NCBI GenBank assembly: GCA_947568835.1
Contig: OX387605.1
Coordinates: 7,320,418 to 7,384,417, forward strand
From: Protonemura montana
Lineage: Eukaryota; Arthropoda; Insecta; Plecoptera; Nemouridae
DNA: 64,000 nucleotides
Direction of reading: 5' to 3'
In this document: positions 12,894-25,627 of the stretch, one piece after another
How the letters are laid out: the number at the start of each line of letters is the position of its first letter
Numbering within the stretch: the stretch's first letter is position 1
Made by a program: the position numbers and the translations under genes
Notes under the pieces: model-generated
The model's input: the letters and a program-made list of their open reading frames with translations, nothing else
What the model was told of the DNA's origin: nothing
Database searches by the model: none

Positions 12894-15800
12894 TTAATAT
12901 GAAATCTTATCCTGTATGGTGACGTTGATACAGAACCCAACTGGAAGCTGGGATAAAACTCCCTCGTCGTAGATGTCTTCTGACGTTCTGTACCGAAGGA
13001 TAAACTGATTGTGGTCCAGCATCTTCGGAGGTTTCATCAACTTTAAATCACCATTAAACGTCCAATGCTAGAAAGAAATCACAAGAAACTTAAAGAAACC
13101 TATGGCATGTCAAAACTTGATCTATTGGTTCTTATTTCGGTTCTAAATTCTCTAAAATGTGTCACGCTTTTGAGCCGTTGTTACCTGTAGAAGAGGTTGT
13201 GTCGGTACCCATCGGAACCCTTTCGGGTCTCTCGCGAAATATCCCCGAATGCAATACGGTATGTCAAACGGGAACTCGATGCCGCCGATCGGCGCCATAA
13301 AGGTGCGATAGGTATACTCTTGTCTTAAAAAATTCCAGGCCAATTCCTCTGGTTTCGAACGAGATCTCCTGACTTTTGAACCCCTCTTTGAGCGTGGCAA
13401 GGTGTCTGCCATCAGCGGTGTTCGCTCATTGCTCATGTCCGCGTAGTTCTGGAAGAGTGCAGATGCCGTGATTATTAATATGCTAAAAGACTGAGGTCTT
13501 TCGTAAGACGGACAGTCACGCGATCTCAAGAATGTGAATAGAAAAATCTCGTGCAATTAGTACTCTCAATCGGAATTTATCATCACGAGATGTTGTTTTA
13601 AAATGTATTGCAGACAAATATTAATTATTTATGAATAACATAATACTAGTATTTTACGCTAAACTTTTTTTTGTAGTTTATGAGGCTTGATATGCCATGC
13701 ACTGTAAAAGTATGATGAGTGTAGGTTTATCAAAGAAATTAGTCTGCGTATTTGCCACACGCGATTGCAGTAAAAGAACAAATTCGACGAACAGACGAGT
13801 GCATTCCGTTACTTGAAAAAAGACAATCGTTGCAGGAGATTTTAGTCGCTCTAAAAGAAAAACAAACTGTGCTTCACAATTCTCAGCATTGCAATAATTA
13901 TAAGGTGTGTAATGTTATTCAAATGAGTGAACTTTGTTCGGTTTTTAGCAAAGTAGACATACCTGCTATAGTGGATCTAAATTGCTACTGTGTGCAAAAT
14001 GATTGCAGCAAAAGTTGCTCTGAAAGCAGGTGATTTGCTGAGATATGGGAGGCATCTTAAATTTTAAATTCCTAGTCACTTGGTCTACTAAACTATTAAA
14101 ATGTACCCTATTTCTAAAATATATGTGAGAGTAATTTGGTAACATTTTCTTATGACACTCCTAACGTTGTGAAATCTTATTTGAATTGTGAGTGCTTGCA
14201 ATGGTCAAAACAATTTCTCATATGGCACACTAATAATAAAACTCCCAACGTTACCGAGACCAAACCAGCTCACAGAGAGTGTTGCGCCCCACATCTCGGC
14301 TATTTACAGCAGAGACGCCTCTCAAAGCGCTCGCGGCGCCACGCGATGGCGACGCCGTGAAACGCAAGACTCACCGCGACTATCTCGGGACGGTTTTGCG
14401 CCATCTCATCGAGCACGTAGCCGGTCGCTTCTTCCTCCCTAGCGTCATCGTTCGGATACGAGTCGAAACACATGTTGTCGTCGCAGCCATCCTCCTGAAA
14501 TACAAATTTCCCGCGGGGAACGAGGAAAATGAAGGAACATACACCAAAAAAAAAATGCATTTTACTTTCAACGTTTCAAATGCTGTGAGAATATTTTAAT
14601 TCTTACAACTCAACGCTACCTCTATGGTACCTGTGCGTAAAGCATAATTAACGCACCCGACACACGTCTCGATATTGCACCGAGCGAGCCTGGCAGCAGC
14701 AGGAGCGAATAGTCCTAAATACGAGCGCAGGCATGAGCAGGATGAAGAATCCTAGGTTGCAGAGGAACTGGCGTAGCTGGCTCCTTGCTCTCACGTTGTG
14801 ATAACCGTTGACAGGGTGCACCGGGTATCCATTTTGGTCGTAGACCACCTCCTCTTCACAAAGCTCATCTTCGTAATATTCTTTAATTCGGGCCGGTCCG
14901 AGGGTCATGATAAAGAGGCCCCATGCGCCCACCACCGGGCAACAACAAAAGCCAACCAGTGCTTTGGTCAATCCTGAAACAAGTTAAAGAAAAAATGCAC
15001 GGAAATTCAGCGATGAGCCAGTTTTAAAAAGAAATGCTGTTTGAAAAGTACCCAAGAGCAGCGCAATGAGCAACATGACTAAGGAAAGGATCAGCAGCAA
15101 CGTGACCCAGTCTCCTGACAAGTCGGCGAGCGCGGCGGGCGACAGCTTGAAGCTGGAGGGCGGCTCAGTGAAGGGTACCCCGCCCTCGAAGCCCCCGGCG
15201 AGGTGGTGGTGCTGTGACTGTGGCCGGCACTTGAGTCCGTCTACGGTGCCGATGCAGGCACACAGACACCACCACACGCAGAAGCAACGGTCATTCAGCT
15301 GAAGTCGGAACCGCCGAGTAGCCACAAGCTCGTGATCCTCGTTCAGGACCTCCACTGCGGGAAATGTCGATCAAGGATAATGGGTTTAGAAGATTTTCGC
15401 CAGTTCACGTGAAAACTTGGTGCAAGTTGTCATCGTCAGGCTCGATTTTGATTGGCTAGAAAGCTTCGAAAGTTCTGCAAACTTGGTGCTAATGTTCGTT
15501 GTAAATCGCCTTCGGCCTGAAAGCGACGGGGCAGTTGGTCTTGATAGTAGTTCCAATTCGAAATTATCAGGGATATCTTCAAGTTACTACTTTCTTTAAG
15601 CGTCTAAAGTTTCAGTGCAGTAAAAACTACACAGAGGTTTTATTACGTGGTCATTGGGTAAAACTTTACATGTTGAATATTTTACATCACCGACAAATCA
15701 GCTATGAAATTGACACACCTATATTCACCCCCACTCACCTGAGCAGTGCATGCTCTCGACAATCATATCGCCTAACAGCCTCAGCTTCATGAGCACGTCC

Positions 15801-18800
15801 AACTGCGGTGCGACATGGTGCAGAGGCGTCTCGACGCCAGACCATTCTTTGGGCGCCTCCAGTGGACAGTCGGTGATCCGGGCACTGTACCGAGCCGACG
15901 CCAACCCCGTGTTGGTCACCACAACAGAGAGGTCACTCATTCCAGGGGTCGTGCTATCGGCGTGAATCTCGGTGATCTGGACCGATGTGCTGCAATGTGG
16001 GGCAATGCGTTGTGGTGACGGGTGCACTGGCCGGTTACAAATCCCCCGAGAAGGTCACAGACGTGAAACTAATCCGTGGGGAAATCAGTCTGGCCATTGT
16101 TATGAAAATAACACGAGTATGAATAGAATGCGTATTCCACTGAGAATTTCCATTGCATTTATGTCACTGTGCCAGTAGAAAATGGAGAAAATGGAATGAA
16201 TAATAGTTAAACTTGGGGAAGTTTTTCTGTACGGTGCGCTGCGTTACAGCAGCCCGAGTCAATGGACCTGCGATAGCATAAAAAAGTGAAGAAAATCATT
16301 AAACGAAGCTCTGAACCAGACTTTTATTTTACTTCAAATTTTGGTGGTGGCTGGAGAACTCAAATATTGAGAAAATGATGTCTGGCTGCAATCCTCCGAC
16401 ACGATTGTCGTTCGTTCGCATTTAAAGTCAATCGACACGTGAGAAAACACATTTTCTGATAAGGTGTATTTTACCGTCAGAATTATAATGGGAGTATAGC
16501 CAGCTTCGCAGAACCGTCAGTTATGTTATTTCAAAACTAATTGAAACCCACCATAAGATGGATCCAATATATTTCTTAGAACTTTCTTGATTGATAATAG
16601 AGTAGGTTTACGGTTTGTTTAGGTTTTGAATAGAATTCCTCCAAAATTATACTTGTCTCGTCTAAACAAAATTAAGGTGCATAAAAACAGGTATTCTAAA
16701 GTTTCCAAGGATATTTTTAGTTTCTTGATTGTTCCAAAGTGTAACAGAGCATAATTTGTTGGCACTTTCAAACATATCACACATTCAACAATCGTGCGAA
16801 AAGGATCACTCACCCAACTCGAATGATTGAATTGAAATCAGCTTGCAATTCAATCGCAACAAAACTTTCTTGCTTTTCGTCAAACTCGAGTGCCAAGAAT
16901 TGTTCATCGTTCTTGTCGATTTTGATGGGGTTTTCTGGCACTTCGGCAAAGTTCTCGAGGAGGTAGCACCCCTTGCGGCCATCCATTCTCGCCTGGATGT
17001 CGGAGCGCCAAAACTGCACGGGTTGATTCTTTAGGCACGAGCCTCGTGGTCGGCCACAGCGTTCGTCTTGCCGCGCAAAGCCCTCGTAGGCGACGCCCGC
17101 GACGTCGCATGCGTCGCCGTCGTCGGACACTAGGCTCTCGTCCAGGATCAAGTACTCACCGGGTCCTCCTAATAATATTAATCGGGTCTGGTGTGAAAAT
17201 TGGGAGATTAGAATGTCTTATATGCCAGGTATATCTATCATAAAGATGCTAAACAACACGTATTTAAAAAATCACAATATTTATAAATGAGAATTGGGAA
17301 TTTGTTTATATGATTTCATTTGTACTATCTTAAAAGTACTGTGCGTTGATTCTGAAAGTGTGTTTGATCTACTAGTCTGTGTGCACGCCCGAATAAGCGT
17401 CAGATGTACTTTAAAGCGTTCCGCTTTAATCCTGGCACCTCCACCACGCGCCTTTATCTGATCTTTCACCGAGGAATTGCATTGAGGTCGGCTAACGTGA
17501 GATGTTTTAAGGCGATAGACAGAGAATCCTCGAGTGATATCGCGAACATTCTTCTTCAACCATGAATTTTTGCTTAAACGTGCTCAGAAGGACTATGGAA
17601 TTGGGAATGGGAATGGGCTCCATGAAAATGATAATGAAGGTGTGTGAATTCCTAAATTCAAAGCCTACAGCTGACACACGAAACAGAAACACAAAGGTTT
17701 GAACGCTAGCAGAGATATTTTGAGCCAAATCCCTATTTTCTTGAGGTTACCTTGTAATTGAGGGTAGAAAGATGCCTTTTCCTCAGCCACCGGTTGAGGT
17801 ACAAGCAGTCTTACTCTCGAGGCATTCAAGGCGTGAGGGGGAGTGCAGTCATCCACTGAGTGATATTCCAAAGACAAAGCCGGCAGAAAGTCCAGGGGCT
17901 TCGGATTGTTCGTTCCCAAACTGAATGGAAGAACATGTTCTGAATACGTTTAGCGGCATTGCGGGTGGTATTGGTATTAAACGTGTGTGTCCACAGGAAG
18001 GGAAATATTGACATGAAAATCAGTATCATTTCTCATTTTTGTCATAAGTTTAACAATGAAATCATTATTTTAATGAGTCGATTTCAATACCAGCAACGTA
18101 TCAATTTATTACCTGATCATTTTCCCATGTGTGTGATCCTCCCACTGAACACTTCCATCCTCTGCAACACGCTTCTCAAAAATCTGTACGTGAATTGTAC
18201 GAACTATTTCTGGATCATTTACTTTGTAAACAGTGTACCTGGAAATATACGAGCACACAGGTCAGCATCCTATAACATCGCTCTACTGTAAACACATCAA
18301 TATATAATCATATATCACATCAATTTACTGGCTGTGTTTGTACCATACCAAAGATCACTGAAGCGTAGGCAGTGGGCACTCTCGTGGTATGTTTTTGGGT
18401 CTACGTTTGGCGGTGTCGAGCGGTCGGTACAGTCTTGCCCACCTCTAACCTGGTGGCCGCCAGCCAAAATCTGCCGTTTTTGTCTCGAAAGAGTCCCACT
18501 TGAACCCACGAGGTATGCATTGTCATCATCACCCTCCGAATCTTCGTCATATTCTAGTTGGGACATTCCATTTTCATCGTCCACACTAAATCGTAACGAA
18601 ATGTAATCATTATCGACATTGTCGTTTGATTCCTGAGCCGAATCGTATCGCTTTTCGCTTTTCTCTTTATTCTCATTACGATTTTCAGCTTGAGTTTTAT
18701 CATCCCGCGCAGTTGGAATATTTATCTTGAGGTGATTTTTTCTGGCGCCACCGTGAGGGTTTCTTTTCCTACGATTAATTACAAACTGTTCATTTTCCTT

Positions 18801-21800
18801 CAATCTTTCGTCCGCATCTAGGTTAGTTAAAGTATTTAAGTAGTCGCTCTCGCTTGAGCCGACAGGATAAAAGCTCAGGCTGTCATCGCTCACAACAGAC
18901 TTTTTTTTCGCCTCGATATCGCAATGAAAGCATTCGCTTTCGTTATCATCCTCATTTTCTTCATCTTCGACAAACGAGGCATAGTCGTTCTCAAGCATAT
19001 TGCACGAACTCTCGTATATCGGGGTGTCAATTCCAACATTACTGTTATCGATTGGCGGCTTCTCGTCACAGCTTTGTTCGCGTATGGAGTCTGCTGCTAT
19101 TGCAGCCAGTAACTCCAGGTAGGGACGGTTGTCTGACTCGCTTCCTTCTGCTCTCTCGACTCGTTTTGACTCCTTTGTGATCCTGACTTGTTGAAAATCA
19201 TTCGCACTAGACGTTTGCAAAGATTTCTTATTCAAAACAGCTGAGGCGCAGGTTTCTTTGTCTTTATTTCGATCACCGTTTTTCATGTCCAACATCTTTG
19301 CTTTCTCCACGGGCACTTGATCCGTGATGTAATGAGGCACGTAGCCCACCTTGTCCCCGCTCGATGTCCCTTCATCCATCCCCGGGATCTCGTTTCCTAC
19401 AGGAACATGACTCCTCTTGAAGTCCAAGACGTTCACAGGCTTGGATCGCGCTGCCTGACTCTTGTCGAAAATCTTGTTTGAATGTTTGACGTTTGTCAAG
19501 AAATTTCTTTTGCGATTTTCAGCTATATTTCTTTTCACGCGCCGCTTTTGATTATTGGGGCTCTTAGCCCGCTTGGTTTTCTTCAGTCGATTAGCTGTCT
19601 GCTCTGCTTCGAGCGTTTTTTTGTCTTCGGCGTCTTCGATTAGAGGAAGAAGCTTTTGTTGAAAGTCTTTGAGGATGGCGTTCAGCTTTCCCTCGGCAGT
19701 GTCGGGTGGCGGTTCTGTGTGCGGGCGCGACCTTGAACGGGCGTTCGTTGGCGAGATTCCCATCGGCTTAGACACTGACGTATTGGAAACTTTATTCATC
19801 GAATTTAATTTGCCAACTATGGAGAGCATTTTTGATAACGGGTTAATTCTAACGCATTGTGTACAGTTTTTTCTTTCTTTCTCTTCACTTTTAACTTTGT
19901 CTGTAGATTTAGACGACCAACCCGTATACTTTTCTTCATAAGGACACGTTGTCTTGACCTCCGTTGGAGAAGACACATTGTTTTGTGCTAATTTATCAGC
20001 AGAGTCCCCAGCTTTACCCGTGGAGTTTTGTTTCTGGGTACTTGTGGTGTTTAGAGTTCGTGGTTTATTTGACCTCTTGTCGGTCTTCACCGTTTTGCCG
20101 CCACTGGTGTCTTTTATTTCGGCGTTGCTGTCGTCGGATTTCGATGTCCCATCGCTGATGGCGGGCTGAACTTGTTGCTCACCGCAGATAGCAGGATCCA
20201 ATCTCGTTTCCTCATCATACGCTCCAAACACCGCCTCTCGTTTAACGATAGTTCTTCTGGACTTAAATTTATCGTTGAGCCTTTGCCTCTCCAGTTCGTT
20301 GAAATAAGCAAGCCTGTTACTAGGTAATCTCCTCGTTTTTCTTTCATACGGTTCAAGCATGTCCTCATTGCCAAAATCATGTCGTGGAACAAGCTTGTGA
20401 TCATCATTGGATTGCAGCGAATCATCTTTTGCAAGTGAATCAGCAAAAGAAGAGTCGTTTAACTCTCTTTTAAAGTGGCCCTCGTCTCGAGACAACTTCG
20501 TCGGTTTTACGAGTGGAAAGCTGTTTTCAGATGCATCGCTGACGCTTTCATCATCATTTCGCCGAAAGTCATTGGGGAATTTTACGCTACTTTCTCTATT
20601 TTTTGCATGCTTCCCTTGAGTCCTAGTGAAACCCACTTGTTGACTTAGGCGCTCTGCGAGTGCTTCTGGAGTAGATTGAAGTCTTGGGGTTTCAATATTT
20701 GGGCAATTTTTCTCATTTTTTCCAAAGCTATCAAGATTGGTGAGGAAAAGATGTCCTTCTTTTTTTGTCAGCGGCGCATCCGCATGTCGGTTTGGCTCTT
20801 CTCTATTTAAAACACTTCCGTGCCCATCTGCATGCAATGCTGAATCAATAACTCGTGGCGAAAATTCATGGGTTCTCTCCATTTCCCCATCTGGAGACAT
20901 GTAAGTCTCAATTTTATCCCGCCTATAATCGATTCTTTTCTGGAGCTTAGACAGAGTATTCGATCTTTTACTTCCATCTTGTTCGCTAGTTCTTTTAACG
21001 CTTTCCGCGGGACATTTCAGTGTCTCATTGCTAGTGAAAGCTTTAGTTGTTGACTCACCACATTCTGTAAGACAAGGCCCTGTGGGATACTTTGTGCAAT
21101 TTGAATGTTGACTTGTAGTTTTCTGCTTGAATAACCAGTGCAATTTATTGTGCTTTTTAGGCGAATGCGTCTTCGTCGTAGAATGCTTTTGCGTTATGTG
21201 TACATGCGTTGTTAAGTGTTTGATGCTGTTTTTTGCACAAGAAGATTCAGTAGAGCAGGGTATTCTGGTCGAATTGCTTGATCCGTCGTCAGATTCGCTT
21301 TTCTCTTCCTCGCAATTTTCTCTGTCCGCTCCTTTTCTCCTCTTTCTTGACAGATGCGGTTCAATCTCCAGCTCTTGGTTTGATGCCAGTATTATGTCAT
21401 TTATTTCGTCCTGAGTCAAATGCTTGGAAAGTTCTGAATCTTCGGTCAAAGGTTCCGATCCAGAGAAACTAACATCGTTAACTTTGTCTAGATCAAAGTC
21501 ACCAACGTTTTTTGGCGGCGACGAAATTGTTTTGGATTCCGCTAAAATGCTCTTGATATCCTTTGCGATTATTTCCTTTTTCTTGAAACTTGTTTCTTCA
21601 CCTGTATCCACAAAGTCATCACTAGATTTCAAATACTCGTTGTCTTTGAGTTCGCCCTTAATGGCGGACAAGATCTCGTCCGCGTTGTTCTGCAGCTGAA
21701 CCGAGCTTAGAACGTTCTCGGTCGAAAACTCTAGCGGCTCGTTATGTAAATTATTTACCCTCAAATCTAGCCCCGATAGTTCAGGCAATGAGTTTGTGGC

Positions 21801-24566
21801 GAACTTTGTCGCTGTTTCCTTGTCACCTTCATTAAACTTATCATCTGTCCACTTAGCATTTGTCGCCAGATTCGGCTGGAGCGAGAGAGAATCGAGCGAT
21901 TTCGAAGAGCACTTTTCTGTCCATGTCTCTGTGGTCTGCTCTGTGTCGGGGATCTCTTTGTCTGTGGGCAAAGGCTCGGTTCGAGTCTCGGTATTTTCAA
22001 TCGAATCTTTAAGAGCGACAGAAGTTTCGCTGGTCTTTCTATCAGTAACATTAATGAATTCCGCTGCGTTTTCCGTGGTCAACGAAACGTGTTCTTTATT
22101 GGGGCACTCTGTGCTATTGCTCACAGATTTTAAAGTCACACTTTCATGTTCTTTACTCCCCTGCGTTGAGTTGCAAGGGTTATCTGGCAAAAATAATTTG
22201 AATTTTTTGGCAGAATCCATCGGTTTCGGTGCAATATTTTCTAAACTCTCTTTGGCTATTTTGAGAATATCTTTGATATTGACAGATTGATTGGTCGGCA
22301 TGAAATTCTGATATTTCCTCGACAAGTCTTTGAAAGTAGAAGACTTATTAGTACACTTTGAATTACCACTGTGATGTGTCTTCTTGGCCTGTTCAGTGGA
22401 TACATGCACTTTAATTCTTTCAGTCGTGGACTTTTCCTGAGTAGGTTGATCAGATGACGGAGTTGCACTAGCGTAGCCGGTAATTGTGTTTGCACTTTTC
22501 TCTTTGGTCGCGTCCGATGAAACCCTGTACATTTCCGGTTCCATCCAAGTTGTTTGTAACGAAATCGACTCAGTTGTAACAGGAAAGTTGCTCGGGGCGG
22601 TTTTCTGTGGCGCGGTGGCCGTTTCCCATCCCTCCACAGGCTTCGTTGTTTCTGATTGCGCCAAAGACGAGCAATTTTCTAATTTAGGTAAAAGCAATTT
22701 AAGATTGGTACTTGTTACACTACTCACATTGCTTTGGGGGTTTGCTTTTGAACAAACTGCGTCCGAATTGCTTTTTTTCTCTGGTTGTTTTGTGCACGTA
22801 TTCGTCGCTTTTGTGCTCTCGGATAAATTCTCAGTACTCGTCCGCCATTTGCGTTTCTCACAAGCCGTCGATTTCATCGCGTTCCCGCTTTTATTCTTAT
22901 CGGAACGATGTTTCCCCTTCGCATTCTTCGGCGCTTTGTTTGTGCCCTTAAAATGAATCGAGCTCTGTGTTTTCACGACCGAATCCTGACAATTGGTGTC
23001 ATTCTGACTCTCCATTGCGTCTTCTTTGACCTTGTTGATTTTCGTTTCGGAAATCGCCTTCGACTTTTCGAACGGTTTGTCCGGCTGCCGAAAAGACTCG
23101 TCAGGCTTCCAGGGGGTGTGCGCGCCGCCGTGAGACGCGTGGTGACAGCTAGGTTGACGTTCAACGTTCGCCGACGCGTCGCAGGAACAGCAAAAGCCCT
23201 GCCCCAGGGGAAAATAACGCATGCACACGCACTGAAAACAGCTTGACGCTTCCACTGGGATTTGTTTTAAGTACCTTGGCAGTCAACACGCTACAAAACT
23301 TGTGCAGTACAACAACTGACTTGCTAATTCTGGTACAGCATAATGCCTAAACTGCGATCAACATTTAGTATGTAGGGTTGGTCTATCTACGAAAACAATT
23401 TTTGGTGTATGTGGCGAAGCACCTCTGCCAACATGCATTATACATCTTTGTATTTGCATAAAGGTACCGTCATTTGGAGTTAGAAAGGCTTGAAAATGAC
23501 ATTCAGTTCTAGAGTAAACAAAACTAATTTGCGTAACTTTCCGGTGTTACGTTTAAATTGAATTCCCCGATTAAATGGAGGTCCAGATCCTAGATTATTC
23601 TTAATTACGTGTTCCACCGAATATCATGAACGAAGGATCTACACACAATACGAAATGCCTTCACGCCTGTGAAGGGGTTCGTCCCTAATAAAATCAACAC
23701 ACCAAGATTAAATTCTAGGGACTAACCTGGCTGAAAGGCACTCGCTCTTCCTTATAGAACGCAAATCCACATGTAGGGTTGTCTGACTTGTCATTGCATC
23801 CTGTGTAATTTGACGTCGATTTCGAGATCACTTCTTCGGTCGCCTCACCATTTACCACCTAAAAATTAATAACCCCATTTATGAAGCCATAAAAATATCT
23901 GTCTTGTAACCTATTATTATCAAGTCACTTATGTAAAACCAGCTTACGTTCATGAACTTCAAGCCGTACATCTCGAAGCTTGGCTCTGGTTTGATTTTCA
24001 AGACGTAGGCGTTGAGAAGGCGAGACTTCTTGCCTGTCAACTGGTCAAACACGTGGTTTACGATGATATACTTTTCTTCGAGGGGTTTCTGAAAATGGGA
24101 AAATAAATCGACTTATTGTTTTCGTAGTTTCGCGAAGCTTGATGTTCTAGCAGAGATAATATGGTGATATTGTCATAAAAGATGACATGTTAACCTTGCC
24201 GGTTTTTCTTATCCTCAAGTAGATGACAATCTTCCTTCGGCATTTGACAACGTTAGACTGAAATGTGGCCTCATCGCTGTCATAACCAGGAAACTGCAGA
24301 ATTGCTTCAGTTCGAAGAACGGAAATATTTGAGATAGACTTTGGATTACTATGAAATACTTCGTTTTCGTTTTCTTGAGGACATCGAATCAATATCGCTC
24401 GAACGTCGATGTCTTGCATAACTGTGTCATCTTTGGCATCATAGTCTACCCTTGGAGAACGACTTTTTTCTGCATGTTTGTGATTTTTTTTGACATGTGT
24501 GCAGCTGAGATTCTTGACAAGTAATATGCAGAAAAGACAGACGATGAAGCATGACGATGTTTGCAT
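12894..24566 (-). CDS. HAP2: HAP2/GCS1 gamete fusogen, 13 exons, with giant ectodomain insertion
   Basis: HAP2 is the class II membrane fusogen that merges gamete plasma membranes in many eukaryotes. Exons from 5' to 3': 24566-24195, 24088-23948, 23858-23727, 23198-18349, 18238-18113, 17920-17751, 17168-16814, 15989-15739, 15354-15052, 14973-14657, 14494-14375, 13448-13185, 13067-12894. All junctions are GT/AG and all phases agree, giving 7,575 nt and about 2,524 residues. The ATG at 24566 opens a signal peptide (hydrophobic FIVCLFCILLV). Recognisable HAP2 blocks are VRAILIRC, CGFAFY...FSQGFCCSC (spanning the exon 3/4 junction), SAHCLRFSDLWYTVYKV (exon 4/5), and in exon 7 the diagnostic C..AGVAYEGF..Q..RC....GSCLKNQ. 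A membrane segment (WVTLLLILSLVMLLIALLL) ends exon 9. Most HAP2 proteins are well under 1,000 residues; the excess here is the insertion in exon 4. The donor of exon 10 is uncertain by 9 nt. Family identity is seen directly; the role in fertilisation is inferred from the family. Confidence 0.93.
18349..23198 (-). other. HAP2: HAP2 exon 4 (4,850 bp), containing the giant insertion
   Basis: This single exon encodes residues about 216-1832. It opens with the conserved GFCCSC block: acceptor at 23199, phase 0, joining FSQ of exon 3. It closes with RGGQDC and SAHCLRFSDLW; the donor GTATGG splits the Trp codon, so Tyr comes from exon 5. The roughly 1,550 residues between are low-complexity and rich in Lys, Ser, Thr, Asn, Glu and Asp, with few aromatics, scattered Cys and many N-x-S/T sequons. 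No known domain is visible. The frame stays open for 4.8 kb, so it is maintained coding sequence rather than a retained intron. Several long opposite-strand open frames here are shadows. I see no transposon coding motifs or clear long repeats in it. Confidence 0.9.
18473..18484 (-). other. Furin-type RQKR motif at the C-terminal edge of the HAP2 insertion
   Basis: The codons read Arg-Gln-Lys-Arg, followed by Gln-Ile-Leu, eight residues before the conserved HAP2 core resumes at VRGGQDC. R-x-K/R-R is the furin consensus. Similar basic motifs lie inside the insertion: RKRR at 21336-21347 and RVKR at 19530-19541. Cleavage is inferred, not shown. Confidence 0.55.
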
Positions 24567-25519
24567 GCTAGTGCAATGATATCATATTTTCCCAAATAGC
24601 ACGTTCGCGCATTGCGCTTGCAGATTCTTCACAGAATATAGCTTATCATGCCACAAAAGCTGTTCAAAAAGTAGAAAAATAGAAAACTGTCTTTTCAAAG
24701 TCAAACTTGACGCATGTAATTAAAATTCTTGGCAGTTTGAAATACTATTTTTTTAGGGGTTAGATCTAGGTGGCTGCATTGATCGATCAGAAACTTTATT
24801 TTCAAACACCCTCTGTCTACTGGATCACCAGCGAAAAGTGAGGTGGAAATTGAAAAGGAAGCAGTGGATTGGTAACAGTTGATAGATGAACAAGAATTCC
24901 GCAGTTATTAATTTTCTTCCCTCTTTGAATTTTCCTTTGAGAAGTGAAAGACGAGCAAACTACAGCGTGAAAAGATATAAGCCATACGAATAAGCCATGC
25001 TTCATTATTTCATGATTTAATTTTCCTAGTGTCATGGCTTAACCACATATGTCAGAAGTGAACAAAGCAAGATTTAAATAGTTTCTTTATTCATACAGAC
25101 AGAAACATAACGGTTTCAATGATTTATCAATAATAATGAAACGAATTCATAAACTAATCATGTACATTTTCACAAGCCTATACAAAGGAATCCCTGAAAA
25201 GTGGGTATACAACCGATTTGAAAAAAACAAGTGTGGGTTAACATTCATACAAGAGTGTCGTATACATGGCTATCAGATAACATGAACAATATTCACAGGA
25301 TAAAATTTAATTCGTACCTATATAGGTACAATAAAACACCCAATAATTGAAACACACTTTTTTGGCACATTCTAGCATCATCTTTGTTAGAATCGTCCAC
25401 TTTCAATAATTTCGTCACAACCAATCTCTTGACTAGATAAACATTGTAAAACTTCCAACCTCTTGTCACATGTCCCTCGACTTAAGGCTCCATTGGCGAT
25501 TCGTTAAAATTACATTTGT
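24567..25519. other. Intergenic region between HAP2 start and M13 gene 3' end
   Basis: About 950 bp separate the HAP2 ATG from the M13 polyadenylation signal. The HAP2 promoter must lie here or farther upstream. No clear TATA box or operator-like element was recognised. Confidence 0.5.
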
Positions 25520-25525
25520 TTATTG
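25520..25525 (-). terminator. Candidate polyadenylation signal for the M13 peptidase gene
   Basis: AATAAA on the minus strand lies about 100 nt past the TGA stop at 25628-25630, a usual spacing for a short 3' UTR. Confidence 0.5.
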
Positions 25526-25627
25526 CTTAAAAAAACACGACTTACGTATTTCAATCAGCTTTGACTCCGAGTTTAATCAGTTCACGGCCGTTGTTGGTTT
25601 GTTTGTTTTCTTTTAATCGATTCGTGT

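Noticed and set aside
13752..14033. Plus-strand frame with a helix-like start
   Set aside because: Lies in a HAP2 intron, lacks an ATG start and convincing splice edges, and shows no family features.
19669..23246. Plus-strand open frames over HAP2 exon 4 (for example 21796-22290 and 22486-22956)
   Set aside because: They are antisense shadows of a very long minus-strand exon with biased composition; no domains or splice context.
23199..23255. Upstream extension of HAP2 exon 4 (reading QIPVEASSCFQC)
   Set aside because: The acceptor at 23199 joins FSQ to GFCCSC in phase 0 and matches the HAP2 family; the extension is open by chance within the intron.
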